The notes under the pieces: generated by a model
What the model was told of the DNA's origin: nothing
The model's input: only the letters and a program-made list of their open reading frames with translations
Database searches by the model: none
Shown here: piece by piece, positions 11,027 through 22,129 of the stretch
Numbering within the stretch: the first letter of the stretch is position 1
How the letters are laid out: each line of letters opens with the position of its first letter
Position numbers and translations under genes: made by a program
Assembly (NCBI GenBank): GCA_050084515.1
Contig: CM114273.1
Coordinates: 1,054,001-1,118,000, forward strand
DNA length: 64,000 bases
DNA from: Blasia pusilla
Lineage: Eukaryota; Marchantiophyta; Marchantiopsida; Blasiales
Reading direction: 5' to 3'

Positions 11027-11377
11027 GAGGGGGAGTATTGAAGATTGAGTTACAGTCAAGCTCATGAAACACGTGAACTACTACATTTGGTACTCACACG
11101 AAGTAAGGAAGCTTAATCTTGGTTAGTTAGTTAAGCGCGCTTATCTTAACTAGGGTTAGTTAATCATAGTTAGTCTAACTCGAGACTAAGTTTAAGGTTA
11201 GGGTTAGGGTTAGAGTTAGGATTAGGGTTAGGGTTAGGGTTGCTTGTACATACCCTATATAATTGAGAAGGGGACCAACCTCCACTCATTCTCTCATTGC
11301 AAATTTCGTTCTCCATGGTGGTGTGTGAGTGTGAGAGTCGTTTCCCACCAATTATGCTTCTTTAGCAGTTTTCCACA
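11027..11377 (+). repeat. Polypurine tract and 3' LTR of the first copia element
   Basis: The RNase H frame runs into TTGAGGGGGAGTATTGAAG, the usual copia polypurine tract, and a TG...CA segment of 339 bases follows (11039-11377, ending TTTTCCACA). A TATA box (TATATAATT) lies at 11256-11264, as expected for U3, with a TTAGGG run just upstream. The right boundary is inferred from CA and from the point where coding sequence of a second copia element resumes. No 5' LTR partner is present for comparison. Confidence 0.6.
11196..11241 (+). repeat. Interstitial telomere-like (TTAGGG)n run
   Basis: Seven consecutive hexamers are in register: five exact TTAGGG and two single-base variants (TTAGAG, TTAGGA). 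The unit is the six-base form, not the seven-base TTTAGGG usual in plants. It sits in the U3 part of the copia LTR, about 15 bases upstream of the TATA box. Confidence 0.85.
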
Positions 11378-13195
11378 CTTAAAGCCTTTAAAGGAGCCCA
11401 TTGTTTTATTGTTGGAAATAATGCAAAGTGCCCTATAGAAGGGAAACACATAATTTCTTTAGTCTTACAAAAAGGAGAGGAAAATAAATTAACTTATGTA
11501 CTATACATGCCAAAGTTGAAGCAAAATTTGGTTTCAATTGTAGTATTATGTGATCGCAAATTAGAAGTTCGCTTCAAGTAATATGAAGCATTCATTAAGG
11601 ATGCCAATTGGAAAGTAATGGATGAAGGTATCTAGCATGGAAATATGTATAAGTTGTATACTTTCACAATAAGTGTAGGTACAAATCTTGGTGATAGTAA
11701 GTTATGGTATGAGACATACAAACTTTCCCTTACTTAGACAGATGCAAAAATATGGCATGGTTGCTGATTTACCAAAAAATTCTAGAGTGTCGGATACATG
11801 TGAAGCTTGGATAATGGGCAAGCAACAATGACAAGCATATATTCCTACAAGAGTTGAAAAAGAGAGCAAAGGCTCTTCTAGAGCTTATACATGCTGACAT
11901 ACATGGTAAAATGCAAATTGTGGCATTATGTGGTTCTTCCTACTTTCTTTTCATTGTCAATAATTATAGTAGGAATTCAAAGATGTGGATGTATTTCCTT
12001 TTGGATAAGGAAAGTGCTTTTGGAAAATTTAAATTATGGCACAAGCTGGTTAAGAATGAGATGGAAAGAATGTACAAAAGCTTTGCACGGATTAAGGAGG
12101 AGAATTCTTATTAATAGAATTCAGTAAATATCCGGAAGAGCGAGGAATCAAGCAATACTTAACCACAACACATACACTAAAAGAAAATTGAGTTTTTGAG
12201 CGTCGAAACCTAATAGTGGTGGAGATGGCAAGAAGTATGATGAAAGTAAAAGTTGTGACAAAAGACTTTTGGGCTGAAGTTGTTAATACTTTTTTTACAT
12301 TCTAAACAGAAGTGCTACCAGGTTAGTGCAAGGTATGACTCCTCATTAAGGATATTCAAGTAAGGTACCATAAGTCCAACTCTTGAGGACTTTTGATTGC
12401 AAGTGCTTTATACATATGCTTGATGCATTAACAACCAAGCTCAAGTCCAAGACCAAGAAGCGCATCTTTATGGGATACAGTAATGAGTCTAAAGCTTATT
12501 GCCTAAAGTGTCGTGATGCAAAGAAGTTGTTTATGAGACTTGATGATGGCCCGTTTGATATTTTTGTGCACCAAAAGATCATACATCAATTTTTTTTGGG
12601 TTGAGTAGGTTCTCAACTAAGCCGCATGAGAATCATTGGAAGGCAGGGATGCGTGTGTTGAAGTACATTAAAGGCACGATTGAGTACGGCATCTCATGTG
12701 GATCAAGGATGAAAATGAAAAGCGTTTGCAACTTGAATTAGGCAAGAGACTTAGATTCTTGGAGATTTGTTTTGGATTTTTGCTTCTTGATAGAACCAGG
12801 TGCGGTATCATGGATTAGTAAGAAGCAAACCATATTGGCTCTTTCTTCTACCGAGGTAGAGTACAAGGCTGCTTGTTATGCTTCATGTGAAGTAGTATGG
12901 TTCAGGTGGATATTGGAGGACGTAGAAGAAGCATCAGAAAGTGCAATTGTAATGTGGTGTGACAATCATAATTGCATCACCATAGCATATAATCCTATGT
13001 TTCATGCTCGTATAAAGCACAAAGTGATCCAATATCATTTTTTTGGTGAGTTGAAGAAGAGAGGTTTTGAAGTTAGTCGATTGTCCAACTGAGGATAACC
13101 ATGTCGACATCTTCACCAAAGCCTTGAGCGGAGATCAGCTTTAGCAACACTTGAAGGGTCTTAGCATCGGTCCAAGATAATAGTCCATAGGAGGG
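11378..13195 (+). pseudogene. pol: Second Ty1/copia relic with reverse transcriptase deleted
   Basis: The sequence opens in the protease/GAG-pre-integrase region (about 11405-11560: VGNNAKCPIEGKHI, LTYVLYMPKLKQNLVSI). The integrase core follows at 11854-12110 (LLELIHADIHGKMQ, SYFLFIVNNYSR). The integrase tail lies at 12380-12540 (KKRIFMGYSNESKAY). Immediately after, at 12600-12700, the text is already the pre-RNase H region (MRVLKYIKGTIEYGI), and RNase H follows at 12800-13140 (VSWISKKQTILALSSTEVEY, WCDNHNCI, HARIKHKVIQYHFF, VDIFTKALSGDQL). The entire reverse transcriptase is therefore missing. Stops and frameshifts are frequent. Its left end abuts the LTR of the first copia element, so the first may have inserted here or the two were joined by deletion. 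Confidence 0.85.
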
Positions 13196-13620
13196 TGGAT
13201 ATTGAGGGGGGATTTGGATTCTCTATATCCACTTTGGATTGTGCACCATGAATTTGGTCGGCCCCCTTATATGAGGAAAAGCTTAGATTGATGGTTTGGA
13301 ATAAAACGCCGGAGGAGTTATAGAAATATGAAGTAGGTGGTTTATAGAGTAGTATTATTAGGATTATCTAACCCTTTATTGTGTTAAGGAGCACGGCATC
13401 CAAATGCCAAAAAAATTCTATTCATAGAAATTAAGAAAAAAGGTTTAAAAACCCTAGTTTCTCGAGTAATTCAATAGTCGAGAGCGGCAGAGTTAGCGCA
13501 TGCTCGTATGTAGAGTTATCTTCATATTCACGTAGTTGTTCGGTGAGCACACAGACGGACTATGCCATTTTATAACTTCAAGATTTGTAACATAATTGAG
13601 TGATTTCGTCACATTCTATT
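13196..13620 (+). repeat. Probable polypurine tract and 3' LTR of the second copia element
   Basis: RNase H is followed by GGAGGGTGGATATTGAGGGGGG, a copia-style polypurine tract, then about 400 bases without coding content. The likely LTR start is just after 13205. The end could not be fixed; the sequence up to about 13620 has LTR-like composition. No second copy exists in the window to confirm the ends. Confidence 0.45.
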
Positions 13621-16600
13621 TTCTCACAAAGGAGGGCAAAATGCCCATACATTTGTAGCCAAAATTTTCACAACAAGTCCATCTAGTGGTCTAATCTTCT
13701 TGATAGAATGTGCCCAAAGAAGGATCCTCATAGTGCCTAGGTTAGATTTAATGTATGTCATAGGGCTCTTTACAGGTAGCACACCATGGGTATACATTTT
13801 TATGACCATGTGGAGAAGGGTTTGAAATAATATGTATTTGTGAAATATGGATAGAGATCATGCATGTTTCCTTGCTTCTATCATTTTATACGTAAACCTG
13901 ATGCTGTAGAAAGAGTCAACCCGTTCAAGAGTGTGTCCGAGAGCGATTGGTTGATTGGTCAATCAGAGGAGGAGAGGATGGGGGGCCGTGGTTCTGATGA
14001 CAAAATATGGCAACCTCTTGTAGACTGACAAGTTGCTACAAGGCCACATAATTAGGGATCTAAAGATGTGGAGGGCAACACTAGTTGTAAAGACGGAAGA
14101 AAATTAAGAAAATAAAAAAAATCAACATGATGCACAACTCTAGTGTTAGAGGAAATAATAAAAGGCCCAAACCAGTACCAAGAGAAAGCAGGAGAAGGCT
14201 GAACAAGCTCATACACATCATATTTTTCATACTTAACATAATCAAGCTCATAAACTTTATCCAAAGAGATGTTTAGTGGCAAATCTTGTCTCTATGGATA
14301 GAGACAATGTCATTCTCTTAGAGGAAAAGCCCATGAACATACAATAGGTAGCATGATCATTTTTTATAAAATTAACCTTATTATGATATTCAGAAATTAT
14401 GATTGAAAAAACTTCGATTCCCCCCCAATCTTCACAAACCAAAACCAATCCATGAGCGACCAACTACCCCATATAATACAAGGATGAGCTTCAACAGCAA
14501 AAGATTATTTTACGCACACTTTTGATTCCATCTTGCATTCTTTTATCACACTTGATACATTGATGGCCTCAATGAAACATTATTTTCTTGTGAATACTAC
14601 CAAAATGTACACAATAGGCCTTCCTTGGAAATTAGTCCAACTGTCTCTATATTTCTTCCCAATATGCATTATCATCTTCATATTTTTTCAACATGGGCCT
14701 TGCTCCAAGCTAGATTCTTAGGTCACCTCTGATCTTGATTGGGTCCATGGTATGCAAGTTAATGCAATCCCCAATCTTTCAACCATCCCTAAAGCCTTCT
14801 GAAAATGGGAATTCTTCGCAAAGTTGCATGACTATCCAGATGTTATAAAGGCAAGCACAAACTTCCAATGGATATCCTTATGATTTTTATTTTCCCATAG
14901 TAAAGTCAATGCAACACTTTCCAAAACCAAATTAGAGCTCACCATATCTTAGTTTTACATTAAGTTTTTGGCTTTGTTGTGGGATAAGAAAATACAAGTT
15001 GTGGTAGCTGAATTTTTGCCTATAGGACTTGTTCAATGGTGCACTATGAGTATTACCATCAATGTCGCGGTTCTCACTTCCACGAAAGAGACCCATCACG
15101 TACGACAAAGTATAGGGTTTTCTAATTGGATTTTGGGGAAGACTTATAAAGTTTTGTAGAAGAACTTAAGGGTATTTTTAACATAACACTTATAAGAAAA
15201 ATAGGGCATTATTAATTCAACGGTTGTACATCGAAGATGTGCAAGGAAAGAAGGAGGATTTTTTGGATTATAATGGTGGGTACACGTATCAACTGTGTAT
15301 TGGTCCATATGTCAGCTCTATAAGAATTTTAGAGCTAGCCAAATCAATGACATGGATTTTTTGATTAATTTTTAATTTTAGGGGTTCTTTTAGGGTCCCT
15401 TTGGTGAGCAAAGTGCGTACATTTTTTGAAGAGAGTGAGGCTCGCGTATAACACGGAAGGAGAAGTTCAAGAATGCAGCTCAGGATATAGGTAATGCTAT
15501 TTTTTAAGGAAGGAAGTGAAGGCATTGGAAGGAAGTGAAGCACCATGCATTGCGTGTGCGGTTCAAGGAGCCGATATAGTGCCACGCTCTCGTTGTTGTC
15601 GCTCGAGGTTACCGAGTGGTGTTGAGTTTGAGTTCTTGAAATCTATAAGTATTCTTACTTTGCAGCGCTCACTGGTTGGTCTCATGGTCTAATGGATGTG
15701 TTGTTCTTTCGATTTAGCTTGGATGGCGTCGATGGTGGTGGAGAGATCGGCTCTTCCAAGAGCGAAGGCAGGGCGCCGCGTAGTTTGGGCATCTGCTATC
15801 TGCATGTGCACATCTCTCGTCCTCCTCTACTGCGCTTCCTTGCCTTCCATCTCCTACATTCACGCCATACTGTACCTACATCCGTCGTCTCCCTCTCTAT
15901 TTCTACATCTTGCTCTCTTGTTCTCTCTCTCTCTCTTGGTCAATTATTTAGGATTTTGGTATGTTTCTTCAAATTGAGCATGCGGAGTTAATATAGAGCT
16001 CAAACATATTTATCTGTTTTCATGCAACCTTGCTAAGGTAGAAGTAAAATGGGAATTTTTTTTTGGCGAAGAGATTAATTTTCAATTTTTAGCAAGAATT
16101 GAGATTTAAGAAAAATTAACAATCTTCAATAAGTTATCCTAAATATCCTAGATTCATTATCTTCTCTTATTTTAAAATAATTTTTTTTTGGTAATGGATG
16201 TAGGCAAATAAAATTAGCTCAAATTTAATTTTCAAGTTTACTATGGAATAAAAATTAAGTAATATTTTGGAAAAAAAAGAAAGGATAATAAGATAATGCT
16301 GTACAAGATTAATTCTTCAAAAGGATGAAAATTTTATTACTCACTAGATTATTTTTTAATTTTGAAACTTGGTTGGGAGCAATTAAAACCATATTTGGGA
16401 AAAAAAAAGAGTGTTTTTTGTTTCTCAATGGAGAGATGGGTCAGAAAAGGGAACAAGAACTTATTATTTTTAAGAAGGAAAATGAGATGAGAAATTTTTC
16501 CAAAGCAAAGTTTGAGTTTAATTACAATAATATTCAAGAAAAAATTGATCTTTCCTATTTTTACGTAAGCTTTTTGGATGTTAATTATAGAAAACCAACA

Positions 16601-16750
16601 TATGCTCTAGAAATTCATCTAATTATTGGCACTTGAAACTTCAAATTTTTCCTTTAAATTTGAGGCATACTTCACATTTACTTCTCCTTGATTTAATTAT
16701 ATTAATTACTTCCTAAACTCAAATAGATAATTTATATTTTAAGCTGAACT
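13621..16750. other. AT-rich DNA with no recognised gene
   Basis: Two overlapping minus-strand frames (14463-14257 and 14282-14052) are continuous enough to suggest a decayed coding piece, with peptides such as HNKVNFIKNDHATYCMFMGF and KVYELDYVKYEKYDVYELVQ, but I recognise no family. A 99-codon plus frame at 15692-15991 ends in a CTCTCT-rich tract and is unlikely to code. From 16020 the DNA is strongly AT-rich. A 103-codon frame at 16325-16636 is lysine- and asparagine-rich, as expected by chance in such DNA. Confidence 0.5.
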
Positions 16751-16759
16751 AGAAACATG

Positions 16760-18200
16760 GGTGTAAGTTGCAAGTTGGTATCCTTGCCATCTAGCATCTT
16801 ACTTGTCACACCTTCCACAAAGTTTTGATAGATGATCATGAAATAAGATTAGTACCAAAAATCCCAAACTGATTTTTTGGATAATTGACTAGATCTTTAA
16901 TAAAAATTAAGTTTAAGATCCTTAACACTAACCAAGAATATCAACTTTGGCTCGAACTTGGTAGTGTAGCCTATCTTAGGTTTGAATGAATATGGCCATA
17001 TATTTGAAACTCCAAAAATCTCAAGGCCATTTCTTCTACATGTGAAAAAATATCTTTAATTGAAAATTTAACTTTCATATTTTAAACTTTTAATTTCAGC
17101 CAAAATATGAACTTAGACTAAGACTTGGTAGTGTAGTCCATCTTATTTTAGCACATATTTTAATTTTAAAAGATTATGAGCTTACAGAACTCCAAATTTC
17201 CTAAGGTCATTTCTACTACAAGTAATGAGACCTCTAGTTGATAACTAGATCTTTAACTTCACCTAAGAATAGCAACTTAGGTTCAAACTTGATCTTTTAG
17301 AACATCTTAGGTCCTCATGCCTTCCATTCAATTTTCAAGGAATTTGACTATACTTTCAGATCCTAAAAAACCCAAGGTAAATTTCTTTTAGCTAGTGGTC
17401 GAACATGTAAATGAAAATTTAGTTTTCATATTTCTAATTTCAAACGAGAATATGGACATGGTCTCTAACCTAGTATTTTTTTCTATCTTGGTTTCAATAA
17501 GTTACAAGAAAATTTCAAAGAATATAACCAGTATATGTGGATCTCCAAAAATCCAAAGGTCATTTCTTCTACAAGTGATGAGACCTTTAAATGAAAATTT
17601 AGCTTTGAAATTTTTAACATTAACCATAAATACGAACTTGGGCTCAAACTTTAAATTCTATTCCATCTTAGGCTACCACAACTTCCATAAAATTTTCAAG
17701 GAAAATGACCATATATTTGGAACTCCACAAATTTTGATTTTGATTCCTTGTAACATCAACGAGTCAAAAAATTTAATGAAATTTGAGTTTTGGATTTTCC
17801 ACTTACACAAATAAGATTCATGTGTTCTCATAAGTAAATTACATACTCTTTCCCATCTTAGAATTTTTAATCCTTCCCCAAATAATGAGGGAATATGGAT
17901 ACATACCTAGAACTAGAAGAATCTAAAGGTCTTTTATTTTAGCGAATGGACTTTTCTATGAAAAATGGGGCTAGATTGTTCTACTTGAAAAATAGCAAAT
18001 GAATTTGGGGTAGAAACTTATTATCTTAGTCCTTCTAAGTTTCTCAAACTTTGCCCCAAGGTTAAAGGAAGATGATCTTATACGTGAAAGTATTAAAATC
18101 CCAAGATATTTATGAGCAATGAAACCTTTTTAAAGAATGAAGGTTAGGATGTTGGATTTTAACGAGAAAAATTGAGCATTTTATCTCAAGGAGCCAAAAG
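16760..18200. repeat. Diverged tandem array with about 180-bp period
   Basis: A recurring block (ACTCCAAAAATCTCAAGG-like, then TTTCTTCTACAAGTGATGAG, AATGAAAATTTAGCTTT, GAACTTGGGCTCAAACTT and TTCCATAAAATTTTCAAGG) starts at about 16852, 17009, 17189, 17360, 17542, 17721, 17911 and 18090. Spacings are 157-190 bases, mostly 171-182. Units share perhaps two thirds of their bases by eye. The 139-codon frame at 17395-17814 runs through several units and is therefore not a gene. Confidence 0.7.
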
Positions 18201-18301
18201 GTATGCGATCATTGAAAAAAAGTAGCTAGAAGATACATAAATATTGAGGAAAACACATTTAAAATATAAGTAAGCACGTAGTGCTTGAAGAGTCTTTGTC
18301 G

Positions 18302-19100
18302 TGCGAATAGATAATGTTTCCAACATACATCAACCACCATGCACACAAGTCTAAGATCCATCTGACTATGAATCTTAACATATCTACACATGAAAAACTA
18401 GACAACCCAAATAATAAAAATGTGACGATGAAATATGAAATTAGCTATGCATCATCCAAACATCCACTCAATAATAAACATTACAGCAGCAACAAGAGAT
18501 AATATGAAATAAACTCTCAATATTTGTGTTCTTTGATCAATCTTAGACCACTCTTGAAGAGACAGTCCAAGCTCAATACATGCAAGCTACATCGTATCAA
18601 GGATCCCAACATAGGTCTGATCCAAGGAAGATGAACTCTAAGTGAGCTTAATCCGAGGTATAACCCCCTTGGGCACTTCCATGGATGATCTGTACATACA
18701 AGTAATCTCCTCCTAGAAATTGCACATATGATCCTCTCATAAAACCAGCTATTACTCAACTTCCATCTAAGCCTTGAACCCTGTAGGCCCAAGTCGCTCC
18801 ATACAAAGGATGAGAGGATCAACCTCTCCAAGGTTGCCACTCCTCATAATGGAAAGAGCGACCTATGCTCATAGGTCATCTTCTAAGAGTAGGTTATATA
18901 TGACCATTCAAACTACAAAAGTATAACACCTTTGTGAGGCCTCATGATCAATATCATCTCATCCTACGTTTCATCTATCATGAGAGCTATCATGTGAATA
19001 GTAATCATTGCCAACATATATTGGCTCTCAAGCACACAAATCTAAGATCCATATAACTATGAATCCTAACATATCCACACATGAACGACTAGATAACCCC
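18302..19100 (-). repeat. LTR-like region with an about 110-bp direct repeat
   Basis: Sequence at about 18315-18412 is repeated at about 19010-19105; shared words include AAGATCCATCTGACTATGAAT-type text (AAGATCCATATAACTATGAA in the second copy), ACATATCCACACATGAA and CTAGATAACCC. The pair lies directly 3' of the minus-strand gypsy relic at 19166-20144. The better-preserved element at 59-64 kb has a comparable direct repeat at the same place, so this is likely its 3' LTR region. No gene lies within. Confidence 0.45.
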
Positions 19101-19165
19101 AATCGTCACCCTAGCTGATGACTACCTCCCTCTAACTCTCCATAGCCTAAAAACCAAGTCGAAAT

Positions 19166-20144
19166 GCTATGCATCTTTTTAGTGCTAATATTAAGAGTTC
19201 AGGTGCTATGTTGCCCTATCGTTAGTCACTTTCTTGAAATCCAAAACATCAAGAGAGATCTTGTAGTTTACTTTTCATACCTAAATACATCTACCACAAA
19301 GCCAATATCTTTCAGGAACCAAGTAAAGGGGTTGCGTCAAACACTACATATGCCATCCTCGAGAATATCCATCATAGGCTAACATCGTGGCTCCTCCTCT
19401 AGCAAACCCCCATAACATAAATCTCAAGCTTGCAAAAACAACAAGCAAGCTTGGATCAATACTCCCATCCACATCTAGAATATGACATGGTGCTGAATTA
19501 TGCACATGATCTTTCCAAATGGTACCGTCATGATCCTAAAAAATAAGAACTTTTGAAGGTAAGATCTCTTGCATTCATAGAATAGTGCATCTTGTTGCCA
19601 TGTCCAATTTTTTTGGCATCATCTTCTCTAGGTAGACATATGCATCAATAAATCCCTAGTTAATAGCGTCCTCCACACGTAGTCGCTTACCTCAAGGTAT
19701 TGCGATGTTGAGAAATAGCAAGGTTCTTAAACACACCCTTGAACTCAGTACCTTGGTCTGTTAACACCTCCACTAGTGCGCCAAAATGACTAAGCACTCA
19801 ATCAAGAAATGCTTAAGCCGCTCTCTCACTCGAATTGTTTGGAAATGCTACTAATTCAATCCACTTGGAGAAGTGCCTCACCATGACCAACACGTATTGA
19901 CGTATGGTGCCTCGTCAATGGTAAAGGCCCTAAAAAGTATAAATTCTAGAAAAATGTTAATCCCATGATCTATAAAGGATGCAAGGATGGTGTCAAAGCA
20001 TTGAACAATGCTGGAAATCTATCATATACAATGCATCTAGCTACAAACTGTTGAACATCAATCTATAGATCATGCCATCAATATATACTGAATTTGAAGC
20101 AAGCTATACATATGTTGAACTCCAAAATGACCTAATTCCTTGTG
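19166..20144 (-). pseudogene. pol: Ty3/gypsy relic: integrase core, C-terminal region and PHD-type finger
   Basis: Read on the minus strand from 20144 downwards, the sequence is alignable with the element at 59-64 kb. At about 19890-19750 it encodes YVLVMVRHFSKWIELVAFP and VLTDQGTEFKG, the integrase core including the second catalytic Asp. At 19560-19450 it matches the C-terminal tail. At about 19415-19281 it encodes a PHD finger end: SRGWHM, stop, CLTQPL, VPERYWLCGRC and then a stop. The third and fourth zinc ligands, expected as CDGC, read YDGY, two G-to-A changes. The 5' part was cut off by insertion of the chromovirus whose LTR begins at 20145. The copy is clearly dead and older than the one at 59-64 kb. 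Confidence 0.75.
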
Positions 20145-21010
20145 TGTTGCAACCCTCATAACCAAACGAACACCAAATAGGTGCCAAACGGAACATCAGA
20201 ACTCTAGTGGCCTCACGCTACGATAATCGCGCTTTGGAGAGGTCTTTTGGAGAAGTCTCTTGGAAAAGTCCAAGAGACGAAACACGGAATAGAGTTTGTG
20301 CGTTTCATGCATTTATGGTCACGACCAAGAAACCTGGACCAAACGTGAACCAAGACTTGAGATGAGTTGAGTCTAGGAAGGCTGGTTGCCAAAGAGGTGA
20401 GAACCAGTTTTGGAATATGACTAGTGTTTCAGGATTTTGATTTTTTTTTGGACCATAACTTTTAGTGCCAAGATGCATTTGGAACAAATAAGATGGCGTT
20501 GGAAATCTTATGCCAAGACAGTTCTAATGCACTAAAGATCTTAGCAAACCCACTAGGAAAGGCTGAGATATTGGCCGAAAATGACTATGAGAGCACTTGG
20601 GTTGAGGGCCGATTTGAGGGGTCTAACTGTCTTTCCGTAAAGCTAGGGGGAGGGTGGTGATCCCTAGAAGTACTATTGAGTGGGAGTGTCTCCAAGGATT
20701 CTTGGAATAAGAATCCCACTTTGAGTGCTAAACGGCATATTAAAGGCATGAGATGAAAGAGGAGTTTGGTGTTGGAACTTGAAACCCAAACCTTATCCAA
20801 GGGAGTGGATTTCGTAAGCCACACTTGGATTCCAACCTGCGATTTATTTTCGTGACTTGTGGTTAGGGATTCATTGGATGTCCATTGGATAGTTGGAGCC
20901 GCCTAGCATGCAAACGCTGTTTGAGGTTCTTGAACCAACTAGAAAGTCTGTCTTGAGTCTTCAAAGACTTGCTAGTGTTGTAAACCACGAAATTAGGAAG
21001 GTTGAGCTTG
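20145..21010 (+). repeat. 5' LTR of the Ty3/gypsy chromovirus
   Basis: This segment is repeated at 25677-26530 in the same orientation. Both begin TGT...ACCCTCATAACCAAAC and share GCGTTTCATGCATTTATGG-type text, AACCAAGACTTGAGATGAG, TTGAGTCTAGGAAGG and TGTTGTAAACCA. The left end is sharp (TGTTGCAACCC). The right end is uncertain, because similarity continues to about 21010, into what could be the leader. By eye the two copies are about 85 % identical, with small indels, indicating an old insertion. Confidence 0.75.
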
Positions 21011-21039
21011 ATGTTCGGAAGGAAGAGTTCGCGTTGAAA

Positions 21040-21620
21040 TTTGGAAGGAAGAGTTCAAGGTGTTGATTTGCGACCAATTCACTATGGAATACCAAGAGTT
21101 TCACGATGGAGTGGAGTTTGTATGGTTGCATCAAACTTAGCGCTTATGTGCGAGAGTTCAATGCAAGAATGAACTCAATTCCAAAAATGAATAAGTTTGC
21201 AAAGAAGGTGATCTTCTTACGTGGACTCAAGTTGAGCACCAAAAAGACCCTCTTCCATATGCCTAAGCTACCGAAGACGTGCGCCGAGCTTTTGAAGCTA
21301 GCAGAGCAGATAAGGGACGATGAAGTCTAAGGCCAAACATCCTTCGAGGAGAAAAGTTTTTCAAAGTTACCAAAAAAGGGTTTAGAGTGGGGTGAGCGCA
21401 ACCACGGAGGGTCTCTTACCCCAACAGCAAAATGAGTGGAACTCAATGCATAGCCAAGATCGAGGGCCGCCGTACGCGAAGTCAGCAAGGGCCAAAGTGA
21501 TTTGCTATAATTATGGTGAACCCGAGCATATGGCTAAGAAATGTGTGAGGCCCAAGGTTAGTAAACCGAGTATGGTTGCATTTGTTGCTAAGCACTTATT
21601 AGCGTAAGGTGTAGATATAT
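21040..21620 (+). pseudogene. gag: Chromovirus gag with degenerate zinc knuckle
   Basis: The frame at 21106-21330 encodes a gag stretch (LSAYVREFNARMNSIPKMN, FLRGLKLSTKKTLFHMPKLP). The zinc knuckle is at about 21508-21555: CYNYGEPEHMAKKC, where the second Cys of the normal CYNC has become Tyr. Loss of that ligand would impair RNA packaging. A stop at 21328 and frame changes separate the capsid part from the knuckle. Immediately downstream is the protease of the same element. Confidence 0.7.
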
Positions 21621-21629
21621 CTGTCCAAG

Positions 21630-22060
21630 TCACCAAGAGGACGCCCAATTTGGTTTACCTAGGATCCAAGATCAATGATTGCGATGTGATGTTTCTTGTT
21701 GATACAGGTGCTTTGCACTCCTTCTTGAGCCCAAGAATCATAAAGGTGTTTAGGTCGTCAACCACTAAGGTGGAAAAACCCATCATGATAGGTATTGCAG
21801 GAGGCAAGTCCCACCAGATCTGAAAGTTAGTTTTAGGACTAGCTCTGGGATGCGGAGTATTCGAGTTGACGAAGAATTTCACAGTTTGCAACATGAAAGA
21901 ATCGATGGAGTCTTGGGGAACATGTTCTTGGATGCGTATGAGGTGGAACTTAGGCAAAGACATTTGTGGTTGAGCGTCTCGGTAAAAGGCAAACGGATGC
22001 ACGTCAGGTTGGTACATTCGTGAGGTTCCTAAGAAGATAGAGTTGGTGAACGCCACCACG
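21630..22060 (+). pseudogene. Chromovirus aspartic protease region
   Basis: From about 21648 the plus strand encodes NLVYLGSKINDCDVMFLVDT followed by GALHSFLSPRII. DTGA is the active-site motif of retroviral-type aspartic proteases, so the catalytic Asp is preserved. The following GIAGGKSHQI stretch fits the flap region; a stop interrupts it at about 21822. The protease would cleave the Gag-Pol polyprotein. It lies between the gag knuckle and reverse transcriptase, the usual gypsy order. Confidence 0.65.
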
Positions 22061-22129
22061 AGGACGAGTTTGACCGAGTTAGAGGAAGGATTTCTCTGCT
22101 TGATGAGACAAGTAGAGGATGATGCAAGC

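Noticed and set aside
15673-15740. GGTCTCATGGTCTAATGG as the start of a tRNA gene
   Set aside because: The start resembles a D-arm, but no anticodon stem, T-arm or acceptor pairing follows.
17395-17814. 139-codon plus frame as a gene
   Set aside because: It spans several units of the about 180-bp tandem array.
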